Positions 42,181 to 53,507 of a DNA stretch of 64,000 nucleotides are shown one piece after another. The stretch is taken from the NCBI GenBank assembly GCA_930367215.1, contig OV884060.1, positions 209,501,253 through 209,565,252 of the forward strand. The letters are read 5' to 3'. The notes under the pieces were generated by a model. It was not told the origin of the DNA, did not search any database, and saw nothing but the letters and a program-made list of their open reading frames with translations. Position 1 is the first letter of the stretch, and the number at the start of each line of letters is the position of its first letter. The translations under genes and the position numbers were made by a program. Source of the DNA: Pollenia angustigena (Eukaryota > Arthropoda > Insecta > Diptera > Polleniidae).

Positions 42181-43785
42181 TTTATACCCACACCACAATT
42201 GTGGAGAGGGTATTATGCATTTGTGCTGATGTGTGTAACGCCTTAAAATGTTGGTCCTTGACCCACCTTAAAGTATACCGATCGACTCAGAATCACTTTC
42301 TGAGTCGAACTAACGATGCCCGTCCGGCTGGCTGGCTGTCCATGTAACCTTGTGCGCATAGTTCAGGTCGCAATTAAGAGATAATTTGGTACAATTTGGG
42401 ACAAAGGTTCTTATTGGTACAAGGACCAAGCCTATTGAAAATGGGCGGAACCGTAGAACTACGATGGAAGATAGGGGGAAATTTCTTCCTCTCAGAAACT
42501 ATCAAACCGATTTTAATAAAATTTAAAACATATACAGAAAAAATTATTGCCGAATTATTTTCAAACAAACGCTTGTTTGAAAATTTTTTTAATTTCTACA
42601 AATTTTTTTACTGATTCAATTAAAATTTTTGTTTGATTTTTATTTAACCAACAAAAATGTTGACAACCATTCAAAAATATAATACACGCGTTATTGGTTT
42701 TAAGTTTTCATAATTTTGTATGAAATATTTAACGCTTTGTAATGTTGTCGTCTTTTTGCATTTTTTTATTTGATCGTAAGCAACACTTCCTAATGTGAAA
42801 TATAAGAACTACAACAAAAAACACATACACTCTATTTTTGGCCACTTTAAAAAAGTACAACAGTAAGAGAGATGAAGAGGTTTGAAGTAAAAAAAAAAAC
42901 AAAAAAAAGCAGATAAAAAAACGTTTAACCCTTTTTAAACACCAGAAACAACAACAACATTATAAGAAACAAAATAAATATTTGGTTGGTTTCAAAGTTG
43001 ATTAAAAAAAACAAAATCCCGTATTCAATTTTTTCAAACTGTTTGCTTAAATACATCAAATACAAAAATATAATGATGACGAAAAACATATCGAGTCGGT
43101 CTGTCGCCGTTTTTGGGTTACATTTCTTCTTCATTAGCAAAGGAAAGGATACAGCAAACAGTGAGTGATGACGAAAAACATTGTGTGTTTTAAAAAAAGA
43201 CTTCGTTCAAAAATTATTCCAACAAAAAACTGTGTCTCAAAGCCAGCCGGCCGCTCTGCTCTCTCTGCCATCATCTTCTAATACAGTGCCTGCTTGTGTG
43301 CGCATCATTGCTTGTGCAAAAACCTTTTTTTTTTGATTTTGAAATTTAGTATATGAATTTCAGTAAACTTTTTGTTTGATTCAGTTAAATTATTTGTTTG
43401 AAAAAATCAGTGTTTTTTTTTCAATAAACAAAATGCAAATAAATTGTTTGAATATGCGAATTTGTTTATAGGACCGATTTCAGACAAAAAAAATTGTTTG
43501 ATTCTACAAATTTTTTGTTTGAATTGGAAAAATAATTTTTTCTGTGTAGATAGATCCATATCTATATGGACACATAAGCTATACAGTTTTTCAAAAATAG
43601 GACCACAAGGGGAGGAAGGGGGCAATTTCTGCCTCCCACAAACTGTCAAACCAATTTAAATGAAGTTTATAAACATAAATAAATCCATATTTATAATGGA
43701 CACATAAGCATGATGTGTTTTTAAATACTGTGGTGTAGGGTATCATACGGCTGGGCTTGACCGACTATACTTTCTTACTTGTTTT
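42181..43785 (+). repeat. mini-me-like repeat, variant B, interrupted
   Basis: Starts TTTATACCCACACCACAATT, has CGATCGACTCAGAATC (core position) and CCGTCCGGCTGGCTGGCTGT instead of a pure GTCY run, and ends GGTGTAGGGTATCATACGGC and CTTACTTGTTTT. Related pieces: 55-313 and 59400-59830. A MITE occupies 42533-43546. Confidence 0.6.
42533..43546. mobile_element. TA-flanked MITE with CACAGAAAAAATTATT tips
   Basis: 1014 bp. Ends TACAGAAAAAATTATTGCCG and (reverse) CACAGAAAAAATTATTTTTC, flanked by TA (42531-42532, 43547-43548). TTTGTTTGAA/TTCAAACAAA words are iterated in both end regions. The middle (43210-43320) is GC-richer and unassigned. Confidence 0.65.
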
Positions 43786-44501
43786 CATTCAATTTCTTTT
43801 TTTAAAAAGGTACGGAATTTTTGAAATAAAAAAGTGAGTTTTAATAAAAAAATAAAATAAATTTTTTTTTTACCTGCTTGACTATGATTATTTTGACAAA
43901 AAACCTCTAAACCAATTATTTATGTACTGAATTTTCTAAACAGATTTAGAAAGCTGGGAAAATTTTCTTTTAAACCAGCCCTCTTACAGCGATACAGGTC
44001 AACTATTCAACCAATTGCAATAAATATGTATTTCTAAAAAAATGTACCATGTTTTTCGGATTTTTTGAGCACAAAATTCTCAAGTCAAAACCGGGAGCTT
44101 GATTTTGATTGTAGAAGCATGGTTTCTTTAGGAAAATTTCTTAGAATATTCCATAGATTACGATTTTGCTATACGCTTTGTCACTTTTCTTGGGTCCGAA
44201 CAAATTGCTCATTTAAATTTTGCTTTTGAAGTACAGCCAGATCGGTTCATAAATGACCTAGATATAGCAAAAAAGTACGATTGACTCTAATATTTGTTGT
44301 AAAATCCCCTTTTGTTGTTGTGTTTTTTTTATTATTTATTTAAATGTGTAGAATTATTTTTGTGCTTTTTTTTACACCTAACATATAATTACATACTTAA
44401 ATAATGATTTGCGACTTAAATGAGAAATGCGTTTTAAACGAAAAAATGTCAATATATTTTTTTTTTAATTCTGTTCGATAATGTGTGTTAGTGGGTGACT
44501 G
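43786..44501. other. Gap, nothing recognised
   Basis: AT-rich. No open frame or terminal repeat supported. Confidence 0.3.
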
Positions 44502-45038
44502 CCCTACAGATAATATTGGACTACGTGGTCCATTGTGGCATAAATGGACTACTTACAACATGATCCAATGTACTGTAGTATGGACCATGTTATAAGAAAT
44601 TAACATGCAGTGCTGCCAACAACTGCAGGATGTATACTTTTCTATAGTTTACACTATTACACATTGGTAGCTCTGATGGTGTCCATTTTTAATTGTTTAT
44701 TTAAAAGTGAAAGTTTGTGAAATTTTTGGAAAAAAGGTAAAAAAATTAAAAATACCAAGTTAATATAGGTAATAATAGCAAAAATAGACTACACACCATA
44801 AAAGTTAAAAAATGAAAAAGAAAAATGCTTAAACTACCCCTTAAGTGTACTCCAACTGTAGTAACATGGAGTACTTTTAAAACTTACCCACTTTAGTACT
44901 CCATGGAGTAGTTTAGGGACTACTTCGTAATGTTAAATGGACCACCTTTTACCCATATATTTGGAGTAGTTTTGGATGACTCCTACTCCTTTATGGACTA
45001 CTCTTTACATGCATGGACTAGTCTCGTTATCTGCAGGG
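44502..45038. mobile_element. Word-rich MITE with CCCTRCAGATAA tips
   Basis: Ends CCCTACAGATAATATTGGAC and (reverse) CCCTGCAGATAACGAGACTA. TGGACTAC/GTAGTCCA-like words occur more than a dozen times on both strands near the two ends, leaving a word-free middle. Confidence 0.65.
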
Positions 45039-45213
45039 TGGTGTTTGACGTTGCATTACGTTAATAGTAAAATCTTTTGGTAAATAACATTTTGTGGTAA
45101 AAATTCTTTGAAGTTTAAACATTTTTCTAAAGTAAAAACATTTTTTAAATGAGAACATTTTTGTATAGTAAAGCGTACTTTACACTGTCACACAAGTCTT
45201 ACCTATTCCATAA

Positions 45214-46047
45214 GGCGGCATGAAATAACCCCCCAAAATATAACCCCCCAAAAAAATAATGAAATAACCCCCCAAAAATTTGTACAATAGAACAACAAAA
45301 ACGTTTTTTGGGGGGTTATTTCATTTTGTTTGGGATGTTATTTCATTTTTTTAATTGGGGTATAATTTCATATGAAATATGAAATCATATGAAAAAGTCA
45401 TTATGAAATAAAGCCCCAATATATTTTTTGGGGGATTATTTCATTTTCAAATTAATAATGAAAACTTTTTTGGGAGCAAGGATTTATCCACTTTGATATG
45501 CAGAACACCGGTTTCGATAAAAAAAAGCTGCCCTGTATAGACGGCCTTCGGCCGGGCGCAATGGGTTTCTTCTATATGGTATACCAAACACCGGCTTCGC
45601 TAACTAAAGCTTCTCTGCGTAGCCGGGTCGAGTCGGTATTTGTATACTATAGAGGAGAAAATCCTGGCGCTATGCAGAGAAGCTTTAGCTAGCGAAGCCG
45701 GTGTTTGTTATACCATAGAGGAAAAGCGGAAAAGCCTTAGTTGGCGAAGCTTGTGTTTGTTATATCATACCATTATATATATCGCGTGATTCTTTAAAAC
45801 AAAATTGTATAACTAATTATATTACATATATTGGGCCTTTATTTCATTTCAGAAATTGGGGTTTTATTTCATATGAAATAAGCCCCCAAAAATTAGGGAA
45901 TTATTTCATTTATGTTTGGGACGTTATTTCATTTCGTTGGGGGCTAATTTAATTTTCAAAAATGGGGCTTTACTGCATATGAAATAAGGCCCCACGCTTT
46001 GGGGGCTTATTTCATTATTTTTTTGGGGGGTTATTTCATGCCGCCAT
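45214..46047. mobile_element. Foldback element, TGAAATAACCCCCC-word type, 9-bp duplication
   Basis: 834 bp. Ends GGCGGCATGAAATAACCCCC and its complement, exact 9-bp duplication ATTCCATAA (45205-45213, 46048-46056). The arms are iterated GAAATAACCCCCC/GGGGGTTATTTCAT words. The core (45500-45760) holds GGCTTCGCTAACTAAAGCTT, CTCTGCGTAGCC and a GGCCTTCGGCC palindrome, as in 25030-25240. A 9-bp duplication and word-array arms are as in Drosophila FB elements. The 64-codon frame across the core is not credible as a gene. Confidence 0.82.
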
Positions 46048-46185
46048 TCCATAATACTTGGTAAGATAGAATCTAATGAGTTTTGTTGCGACTGTCAAAA
46101 AATCTTATTCAAGATTATATTTTGTATACACACTATCAAACATGAGCAGGCAATCGTTAAAAGTCAACCCTGATCGAATAAAAAA

Positions 46186-46736
46186 GGGGGGGGGGGGGGC
46201 TTTAATACCATGTGAGATAAGGCCATGATGGCTTTATCTCTCATTCAATAGCGAGATAAAGCCTTTTATTTTTTTCGTTTGAATGGGAGATAAAGCCAAC
46301 ATGGCCTTAGCACACATTAGGAATATTAGAAAATGGCTTTATCTCTCATTTCAGTTCCGGAGACACTAAAGTTAAGTATTGAAATCTGGCTTCGCATACT
46401 AAAGTTTTTCTGCGTGGCGGCCTGCGGCCGTGCTTAGGGGCAGGTGGCTTCGCTGAATAAAGTTTTCCTGCGTGCGTCACAAGAATAAAAAAATGTATTT
46501 CAATGATAACTAAGGATTTTCCCTTTTACAGAATGTTTACACCATTCATAACAATATTCTGAAAAAATATGGCTTTATCTCTCATTTGCGAAAATAAAAT
46601 ATGGCTACATCTCTCATTTCGCAAAATTTTAAATATGACCTTACCTCTCAATAAGGCCATTATGGCTTTATCTCCCATTCAATTGAGCAATAAAGCCATC
46701 ATGGCCTTATCTCACATGGTTTTAAAGCACCCCCCA
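46186..46736. mobile_element. Foldback element, GATAAAGCCAT-word type, copy 2
   Basis: Ends GGGGGGCTTTAATACCATGT and (reverse) GGGGGGTGCTTTAAAACCAT; both continue GTGAGATAAGGCCATGATGG. Arms iterate GATAAAGCCAT and CTTTATCTC. Core: CTGGCTTCGCATACTAAAG and GGCGGCCTGCGGCCGTGC. ATAAAAA flanks both sides, a plausible 7-base or longer duplication. Confidence 0.75.
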
Positions 46737-46924
46737 TAAAAAGTATTATTATTTAGAAGAATTAAAAAAAAAAACGATGAAGTCGTATGTGATGTAAATT
46801 TTTTTTCGAAGTGCTTGTTATTTTCATAACACATTGCATTCACACTGTCACACTTTAGCATAATACTTGAATTTTTGACATGTATTAATACAAAGTGTAA
46901 ACTAGCCTAAGGCTGTTTTTTGTT

Positions 46925-47050
46925 TTGTTTTTTGTTATTGGAATATTCTAAATTTCAAATTGAGATTCTCAATTTCATTTGAAATTTTCTCCATTTCAAC
47001 TTGAAATTCTCAATTTCTTCAGGAATTTTCTTAATTTCAATAAAAAATGG
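46925..47050. repeat. AAATTTCAANTTGAAATT word array
   Basis: About eight GAAATT/AATTTC words in 110 bp (TCAATTTCATTTGAAATT, TTTCAACTTGAAATTCTC). It looks like one arm of a word-rich element whose partner is not visible. Confidence 0.4.
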
Positions 47051-47985
47051 TGCAGTTAATAAAAAAGAGAGGAAAAATAAGTACGTAAAATAAAACGAGA
47101 AATAAAGTATTTTCTTATGTATGTTTGTATGTATTATTATCCCTAAAAAAACCAAAAGTCTTATTTTGCTTTCGCCATAAGTGTTTACGTTTGTCTTTAT
47201 TACAACGACAATAAATAAAATATTCACAATAGCAACAGGAGTCAGAGGACGTAAAGGCAATAAGAAGAAACAGGAAGAAGTGCCATTCAAGTCGCAACAA
47301 GATGGCAACAATAATAAAACAAATTTTATATGCCACGTAACGTCTATAACAAAAACAGAAAATAAACAAAATGTCAAGTCATGTGTAGAGAACAAGTACA
47401 TAAACACAGTTAGTAGTCAGTCAATTTTTTTATGGTCTACAAACTTAAAACATATTGCGAAAAAGAGGACCAACCCGTCTTTTATCAGACTAATACTATA
47501 AATAGTTTTAATAATATACTTTGGTTTTCATCTACTGGTATGAGTTCTAACCTTATTTCAAAGCAACGGCTAAAAGGCAGATTAATTCCTCAAACTTAAT
47601 CACATAAATTAAAAATTTATTTGATTTATGAAACGTAAAAAAACGTAAAGAAATTCGGCAGTTTTGGAATTTTTTTATTTTTCTGGGATTTTTCTGCAAG
47701 ATATCTTTAAGTATTTGCGTGAAATGGCAAAGCCATAGGTTTATATGGAAGGACTTAAAGTCTTATATTTTCCTTCTTCACGTATAGTTGCTTTCCCCAC
47801 AAGAGGAACCCAATAAAAAATTTTATCATTTTGCGAAGCACTAAAGGTACATTTAAAAAAATAAGCGCACAAATATGCGCTACGCAATAAGACATACAGA
47901 AATGCAGTAAAGTAAGTGAAAGAACTCTCAACAACTTTTATTAAAAAAAAATAACATTTCAAGTGCTACGGCATTCCCTTACCAT
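47051..47985. other. Unassigned; long open frames without a family match
   Basis: A 150-codon frame (minus, 46955-47407) and a 106-codon frame (plus, 47181-47501) overlap. The plus frame has RGRKGNKKKQEEVPFKSQQD, basic and coding-like in composition; the minus frame is rich in Phe/Leu/Ile. Neither has a recognisable motif. Confidence 0.25.
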
Positions 47986-48206
47986 GAAGCAGGTTTGTAA
48001 GGGAGAATACCAAAAAATAACGGTATCAAAACATTCAGTGTGTAAAGTGATTGTTACATCCAACAACTTTTATGTGCGCTGAATAATGCGCTTTATGTGT
48101 CAAAAATGTATTGCTTCAAAGTGGGAACTCGCCATATAAAATTCATGTCTTCCGTAAGCGCAATGGTAAGCGAAACTTTTATGTTTCTCCCTTACAAACC
48201 TGCTTC
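47986..48206. mobile_element. MITE with GAAGCAGGTTTGTAAGGGAG tips
   Basis: 221 bp. Ends GAAGCAGGTTTGTAAGGGAG and its perfect complement. GTAAGC/GCGCTTT words inside. Duplication not clear. Confidence 0.7.
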
Positions 48207-48792
48207 GTTGGAAGCTCCAATTTTTTATTGCGAAGGTTCTCCAAGAATTGCACAAACGACCTAAGCCGTCGTAGAGAAAGATGAAATCCTGAAGTCAACA
48301 GGTAATCAATAAATCAGTTTTGAATGGTCCTCCTCCAAGTAAAAATTAGGGTAACAACGAATGCACATGGTAAATGCTAAAACACGAACAACCACACCAC
48401 ACGTTTGCGAATGCACTAACACGGAAAACGCACGAAAGACAGACAACCAAGGACGGTCTTGATGTCTCCGGTGGAAAAGTTGATCACAACCATTTAATTG
48501 TGAAATTGAAACAGGTGTGATTGCAGACCCATGTGTCTCAGTTAATGAAGTGGAGTTATTAGAATAGTTGAAAGTGTGTGTAGGACGACCTGATTGTTCT
48601 TAAAAAAATAATGAAAGCGAGCACGAGCTGCATCTCCGACTGGACCAGTTTAACTAATGATTTTTGAAATTTCTCTAAGCGATGAGATTTCTGATTTTAT
48701 CAGAGTTGTATTTTTATAAAAGCACACGAAGAGAATCAGGTAGAGCTTAAGTAACATAAATAGATTTTTCATCTATATGAATATATATAAAA
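48207..48792. other. Less AT-rich segment, unassigned
   Basis: 48240-48660 has more balanced composition. A minus-strand frame reads LTGPVGDAARARFHYFF but soon hits stops. It could be an old retroelement. No feature I can name. Confidence 0.25.
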
Positions 48793-49579
48793 TTGTAACG
48801 TTACTGACTGATTCATCATCGCAAAGCCTAAACGCCTGATGGTTAAAACTTGAAATTCGGACCGGAGGTGGGCTTCTCCCCAAATCGATCCACTAAGACG
48901 GGCTTTTTGGAAATTCGAATGTTTAGGGGGTAAACAAGTATAAAAACAGGTAAATTCGATAGCCTTATATCACCAAAACTAAGAGAGATACAAAAAACTG
49001 TAATACTTATCGTTGTTTTTTAGAAAAATAAGCGCACACATGTCTGGTACTTTATTGAAATTCGGCTCTTTTAGGGAGAAAACGGGTAAACCCTGAATTT
49101 TGGTACTTTTTTGTCACCCCATCTATCTTTCGAACCAATAAACCTAGAAGTATAGTTTATACCACATTCGAAACTTATCAAAAAAAAAAAACGAATATAA
49201 ATTTGGTACTTTTTCGAAATTCGAACGTTTAAGGAGTGAAAATCGTAACTATTTTTGGTACTTAAAAAAAAAAAACATTTTTCTCCATTCATTTTCTTCA
49301 GTACCAAAATGGGAAATACGGTAAACTTAATATCTTTCTTTAGCTTTTTGGTTCTACAACTGGTATTTTTTTGATTATCGTTAATATTGGACCTTAAAAC
49401 ATAAAATTCAACACGCAATGTCCTGAGTGGATAAGAATCTATGAGGGTACTTTTTTGTATAATAACTTTTTGAATATCCGGAATTTAAACAAGTTAAAAC
49501 CTAGAAAAGTAAACTTTTGCATACAGATATGTCCACGAAGAAAAAGGAGACGCTAAGGAAGTAGCGGGTTAAATGCTAG
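48793..49579 (+). mobile_element. Helitron-like repeat, copy 2 (uninterrupted)
   Basis: Runs from GTAACGTTACTGACTGATTC to CTAG-T at 49576-49579. Just before the end, CGCTAAGGAAGTAGCG folds into a 4-bp stem (CGCT/AGCG), about 9 bases before CTAG: the arrangement of Helitron 3' ends. Sister of 33745-35632. No protein. Confidence 0.5.
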
Positions 49580-49773
49580 TTATATACAAATTCTTTGCCT
49601 TACAGTATAAACGATTGTTACTTTAGGGTACTTTACACTATCACACAAGTCTTACGTGTTTTGGGGAAAATGCAACCCTGTCATGGTTAATTCTTAATGG
49701 TTTTTTTTTGAAAATTTTCAAACAATATTAAGATCATTAAAGCAAAGTCTTCAAAAAACTTAAGACTTGTAAA

Positions 49774-50638
49774 GAGTGTCTCAGTAGGAATGCACTTTTT
49801 AATTTTAAAATAAACACACGTATTTTTTTTAAAAAGATATGATTTGTTTTATTGGTTTTTAAAGAAGACATGTTCCAATAAAGTATGGAGTAAAATCTCC
49901 GCCCAATGGCCGCCACGGCTCTGATGACAGGTCGTTCATCTCTTTTTCATGAAATTTTTCATTACTTTTTCACCGAGATGTATCTCGAATTTAAGATCAG
50001 GAATTGTTTCTGGTCTATTCGCATAAGCCAGAAATTTCACAAAAACATAAAGAAATAAAACGCATGTTCTTGTTGGCTAGTTGACATCAGAATTTCTTGA
50101 GATAATTTTTTCTGGAAGTCGTTGCCGCAAAAAAAAAAAAACGTTTGTGCGGTGTGGCAAGTGACGCTGTCTTGCTGAAACAACATATCGTCCAGATCCA
50201 TGCCGTCTTGTTGAGGCCACAAGAGCTGCGTTATCATATTCCAGTAACGAATGCCGTTCACAGCCACTGCTATTTCGGCCTTATATTCAAAACAATAGGG
50301 CCCAATCACGCCACTTGACTAAAATCCGCACCAGAGAGTTGTTTGTTGTGGGTGCATTTGTTTCTTATGGATTGCTTGAGGATTTTCTGAGCCCCAAATT
50401 TGACAACTTTGTGCATTCACGAAGCCGTTCAGATGGAAATGCGCTTCATCAGAAAATAAGACTTTTTTCGCATAACTTTTAAATTTTTTTTCACAATTAT
50501 AACGCGTTGTTTTTTCGTAAAGCGCTCTATTGTTAATCATCGGAATAATCATATATGACAGCTATCAAATTTCCGAGTTGCCACATGGACAAAAAAATTA
50601 CACTATATTTAAAGAAATGTACTCTTACTTAGACACCG
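49774..50638 (-). mobile_element. rosa-type mariner element, third lineage
   Basis: Ends GAGTGTCTCAGTAGGAATGC and (reverse) CGGTGTCTAAGTAAGAGTAC are inverted over about 28 bp. Transposase pseudogene at 50037-50552. Confidence 0.72.
50037..50552 (-). pseudogene. rosa-like mariner transposase, third lineage
   Basis: Starts MIIPMINNRALYEKTTRYNC and after 30 residues goes directly to KKVLFSDEAHFHLNGFVNAQ, so again the DNA-binding domain is missing. Then QIWGSENPQAIHKKQMHPQQ, TTLWCGF-stop, GVIGPYCFEYKAEIAVAVNG, DDMLFQQDSVTCHTAQ (second Asp kept), and a scrambled remainder after an A-run. Clearly diverged from the other two subfamilies. Confidence 0.75.
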
Positions 50639-51324
50639 TTTATAATAGTGTAAAATGGCCTTCCCTAACATTACAGTAGAAGCGTTACTGTTACAAAGTG
50701 TAGGTAGCAAGCAAACTAGTTGGTCACATTATTCTCTAAATAAACACAAGAGTAAAACCATATAAAATATATTAAACTTAACAAGGCTTATCTCTCAACT
50801 CTGTATATGTGTAGTTTAGGGTTTCTAATTTTCCCCAGGAAATTTTTTGTGAATAATGATATGAAAAAATATATTAAATGCAATAAGCTAATGACAAGAA
50901 ATGATTGTTTTAAGCAATATAACAAGCCTTATCAGTAAAAACTGAATGGTTTCGAATATATATCTCTAACATATTTTATTTTTAAAGAAGTCGCTCAGTT
51001 TGTCCGTAAACGTTTAGGGTGGTTTTACACAATATGTTTTTTACAGTGTGTTTGTGAAATTTCCCTTTGCAAAATGCAAAAAACCTGTGTTAAAAATATC
51101 AGTCTTCATTACAATTAGAGCGTGTTCTTTTCTGAACTGACATCAGTTGCTTTGTCAGATTAAAAGAGATCAGCTGTTTTTCAAATAATTTTTTTGTGAT
51201 TCAAGAAATAAGTATTTCTATATAAATCTTTTTATTTATTTGCGCATATTCTTTAAAAACACAACTTCTAATATTAACTGAAATTCAATTTTAAGTAAAT
51301 AGAGCAGTGAAGGGCACACACATA
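50639..51324. other. Gap, nothing recognised
   Basis: AT-rich DNA without terminal repeats or frames of note. Confidence 0.3.
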
Positions 51325-52255
51325 AAGGGTGGTTAAATTTCAAGGGCCGATGTTGATTTTGAATAAACCACAAACTATTTAGGAAATTGTTGTAATTTTA
51401 TTTTATTATGATATATTGGTATTATTCAATTATGTATGGAACAAAATATCGGCCAAATGGGCGCCGCGACCACGGCGGCACACCTCCATCCGATGGTCCA
51501 AATTTTCGATGACCCTGAGGCATAATGGAGGTTCTATGCCGTTAATGTGCCGAATTATCTCATCCTTTAGCTCTTGAATTGTTGCTGGCTTATCGACGTA
51601 CACCTTTTCTTTCAAATAACCCCAAAGAAAAAAGTCCAACGGTGTCAAATCAAATGATCTTGGCGGCCAATTGACATCGCCATTACGTGAGATAACACGG
51701 CCATTGAATTTGTTGCGCAAAAGAGCCATTGTTTCGTTAGCTGTGTGGCAAGTGGCACCGTCCTGCTGAAACCACATATCGTCCACATCCATATCTTCCA
51801 ATTCGGGCCATAAAAAGTTCATTATCATCTCACGATAGCGAACACCATTCACAGTAACTGCTTGACCGGCCTCATTTTGGAAAAAATACGGCCCGATGAT
51901 GCCGCCAGCCCATAAACCGCACCAAACAGTCACTCTTTGTGGGGGCGTTAGTTTTTCGACAATCACTCTTGGATTATCATTCGCCCAAATGCGCCAATTC
52001 TGCTTATTGACGAATCCACTGAGGTGAAAATGTGCCTCATCACTGAATCACGAAGTGCACGATATGCATTTTGATTTGAACGCCCATTTTCATATTAAGC
52101 CTGAATAACTTTAACACGTTGTTGGATTGTGTATCTCTCCATGGTTAAAATTGAATAAGTCTGAAATAGAGAAATGTCAAATAAAATTCGGAAAAAAACT
52201 TGGCGCTTAGGTGTGGTTCACATTCAACATCGGCCCTTACAATTTAACCACCCTT
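51325..52255 (-). mobile_element. rosa-type mariner element, subfamily 2, copy C
   Basis: Ends AAAGGGTGGTTAAATTTCAA and (reverse) AAAGGGTGGTTAAATTGTAA, the best-preserved ends of the subfamily. Nearly identical to 38971-39886, so both are recent. Confidence 0.88.
51430..52142 (-). pseudogene. rosa-type (DD41D) mariner transposase, subfamily 2, copy C
   Basis: MERYTIQQRVKVIQA-stop-YENG, RSNQNAYRALRD, then a frameshifted SDEAHFHLSGFVNKQNWRIW. From 51966 a 178-codon frame runs to the end with WFQQDGATCHTA and SFDLTPLDFFLWGYLKEK, D-41-D intact. Differs from 39073-39773 at few residues. Deletion of the DNA-binding domain as in the sisters. Confidence 0.87.
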
Positions 52256-52916
52256 TACTATCAAATTTATGCTTGTGTTGACGAAATAGCAACAAAGCAA
52301 CAGCCGGACGTACATTGTCAAAAAACAAACAAAGAAGTTTGTAGTGTACATGTGTCGGCGACCACAAGCAGCATTTTAATTCCTATGCACGCGTACATAG
52401 GATTTGCAAATGTGCCCTTCACTGGAATAGAGATATCAATCTGTATATAATTTTCTGTAGTGAACTATTTTAGGTTTATGCAATTACAGAAGTATCGAAA
52501 AACTGCCAATGTAAAATAGACAGTGTGTAAAAGCAGATCGTGGCAAAAATTTCTGAATTTATTTTGAGCAACATTCGAGTTGACATCTTGCAAAATTAGC
52601 TTGAAATCATAAGATTAGACATTTCTGTTTCATTACGTTTAACATTTTGTAAGGTATCAATCAGTCGGATAATAAGTCGAACATTATTTCCTCGTTGAAA
52701 TAATTATTTTTTTATTTCCATAACAGATATTTCTTTATCTATGATTATTCTGCTTAAAAACTGCTTAAGCTTTGAAAACTGTTCAAATGCTTTTGAAAAC
52801 TAGACCCTGTATTAACAAATGTATAAAAAGTTTAGTTCGTAAAATTGCTGTGACATTGTTTTTGGTCGAATATTTTTGAAGAAGGTAAATCTTAATCTTA
52901 TTCTAATGCTAACGTC
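52256..52916. other. Gap, nothing recognised
   Basis: No supported feature. A 79-codon frame starting at 52211 runs out of the mariner end and is not a gene. Confidence 0.3.
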
Positions 52917-52924
52917 CTGTGAAT

Positions 52925-53507
52925 CAGGGCTGTCAGACTTGGGGATTTATCCCCAAAGTTGGGGATTTTATGCGAGCAAAAACGACAAAGAAAGTCATTT
53001 TGGGATTGGGGATTTTTTTGGGGATTTAAAAAAAAAATTCGGGGATTTTTTGGGGATTTTACACTCTTTTAATATATTTTCCCTTTTGTTATTTATGCTT
53101 ATTTTTCTTTGTCTCGTATTAAAAATATGAACAAAAGTAGCAAAACTTTTATCTTACTCTTATCAACAACTTATACGGTGTAAAAGGTCCTTATTAAGAT
53201 TATCATTTTAGTTAAAAGGTAGTGTTAAAGGTACTTTATAAATTTATGTTATTTTTCCTTCAGGGTACAAACAAAATAAAATAATTTTTTTTACAAAAAA
53301 TTTTTATTTGGGGATTTTTGGGGATTTCTAATTAAAATTTTTTTTACTATTTTTACTTAAAAAAAAAAAAAAATTTTAAATTTGGTCAGAAAAAAAAACA
53401 AACAGAAAAATATTTACTTATTAAGGTTTTTTTTCTTAATTTGGGGATTTTTGGGGATATGTTTTTAATTTTTTGGGGACAAGGAAAAAAAGTACCTGGC
53501 AGCCCTG
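52925..53507. mobile_element. hAT-type MITE with TTGGGGATTT words
   Basis: 583 bp. Ends CAGGGCTGTCAGACTTGGGG and (reverse) CAGGGCTGCCAGGTACTTTT, exact 8-bp duplication CTGTGAAT (52917-52924, 53508-53515). GGGGATTTTTGGGGATTT words are iterated in both end regions, here in the same direction on the two sides. Confidence 0.85.

Noticed and set aside
46955..47407. 150-codon minus-strand frame
   Set aside because: Phe/Leu/Ile-rich translation of AT-rich DNA, partly over a word array; no motif.
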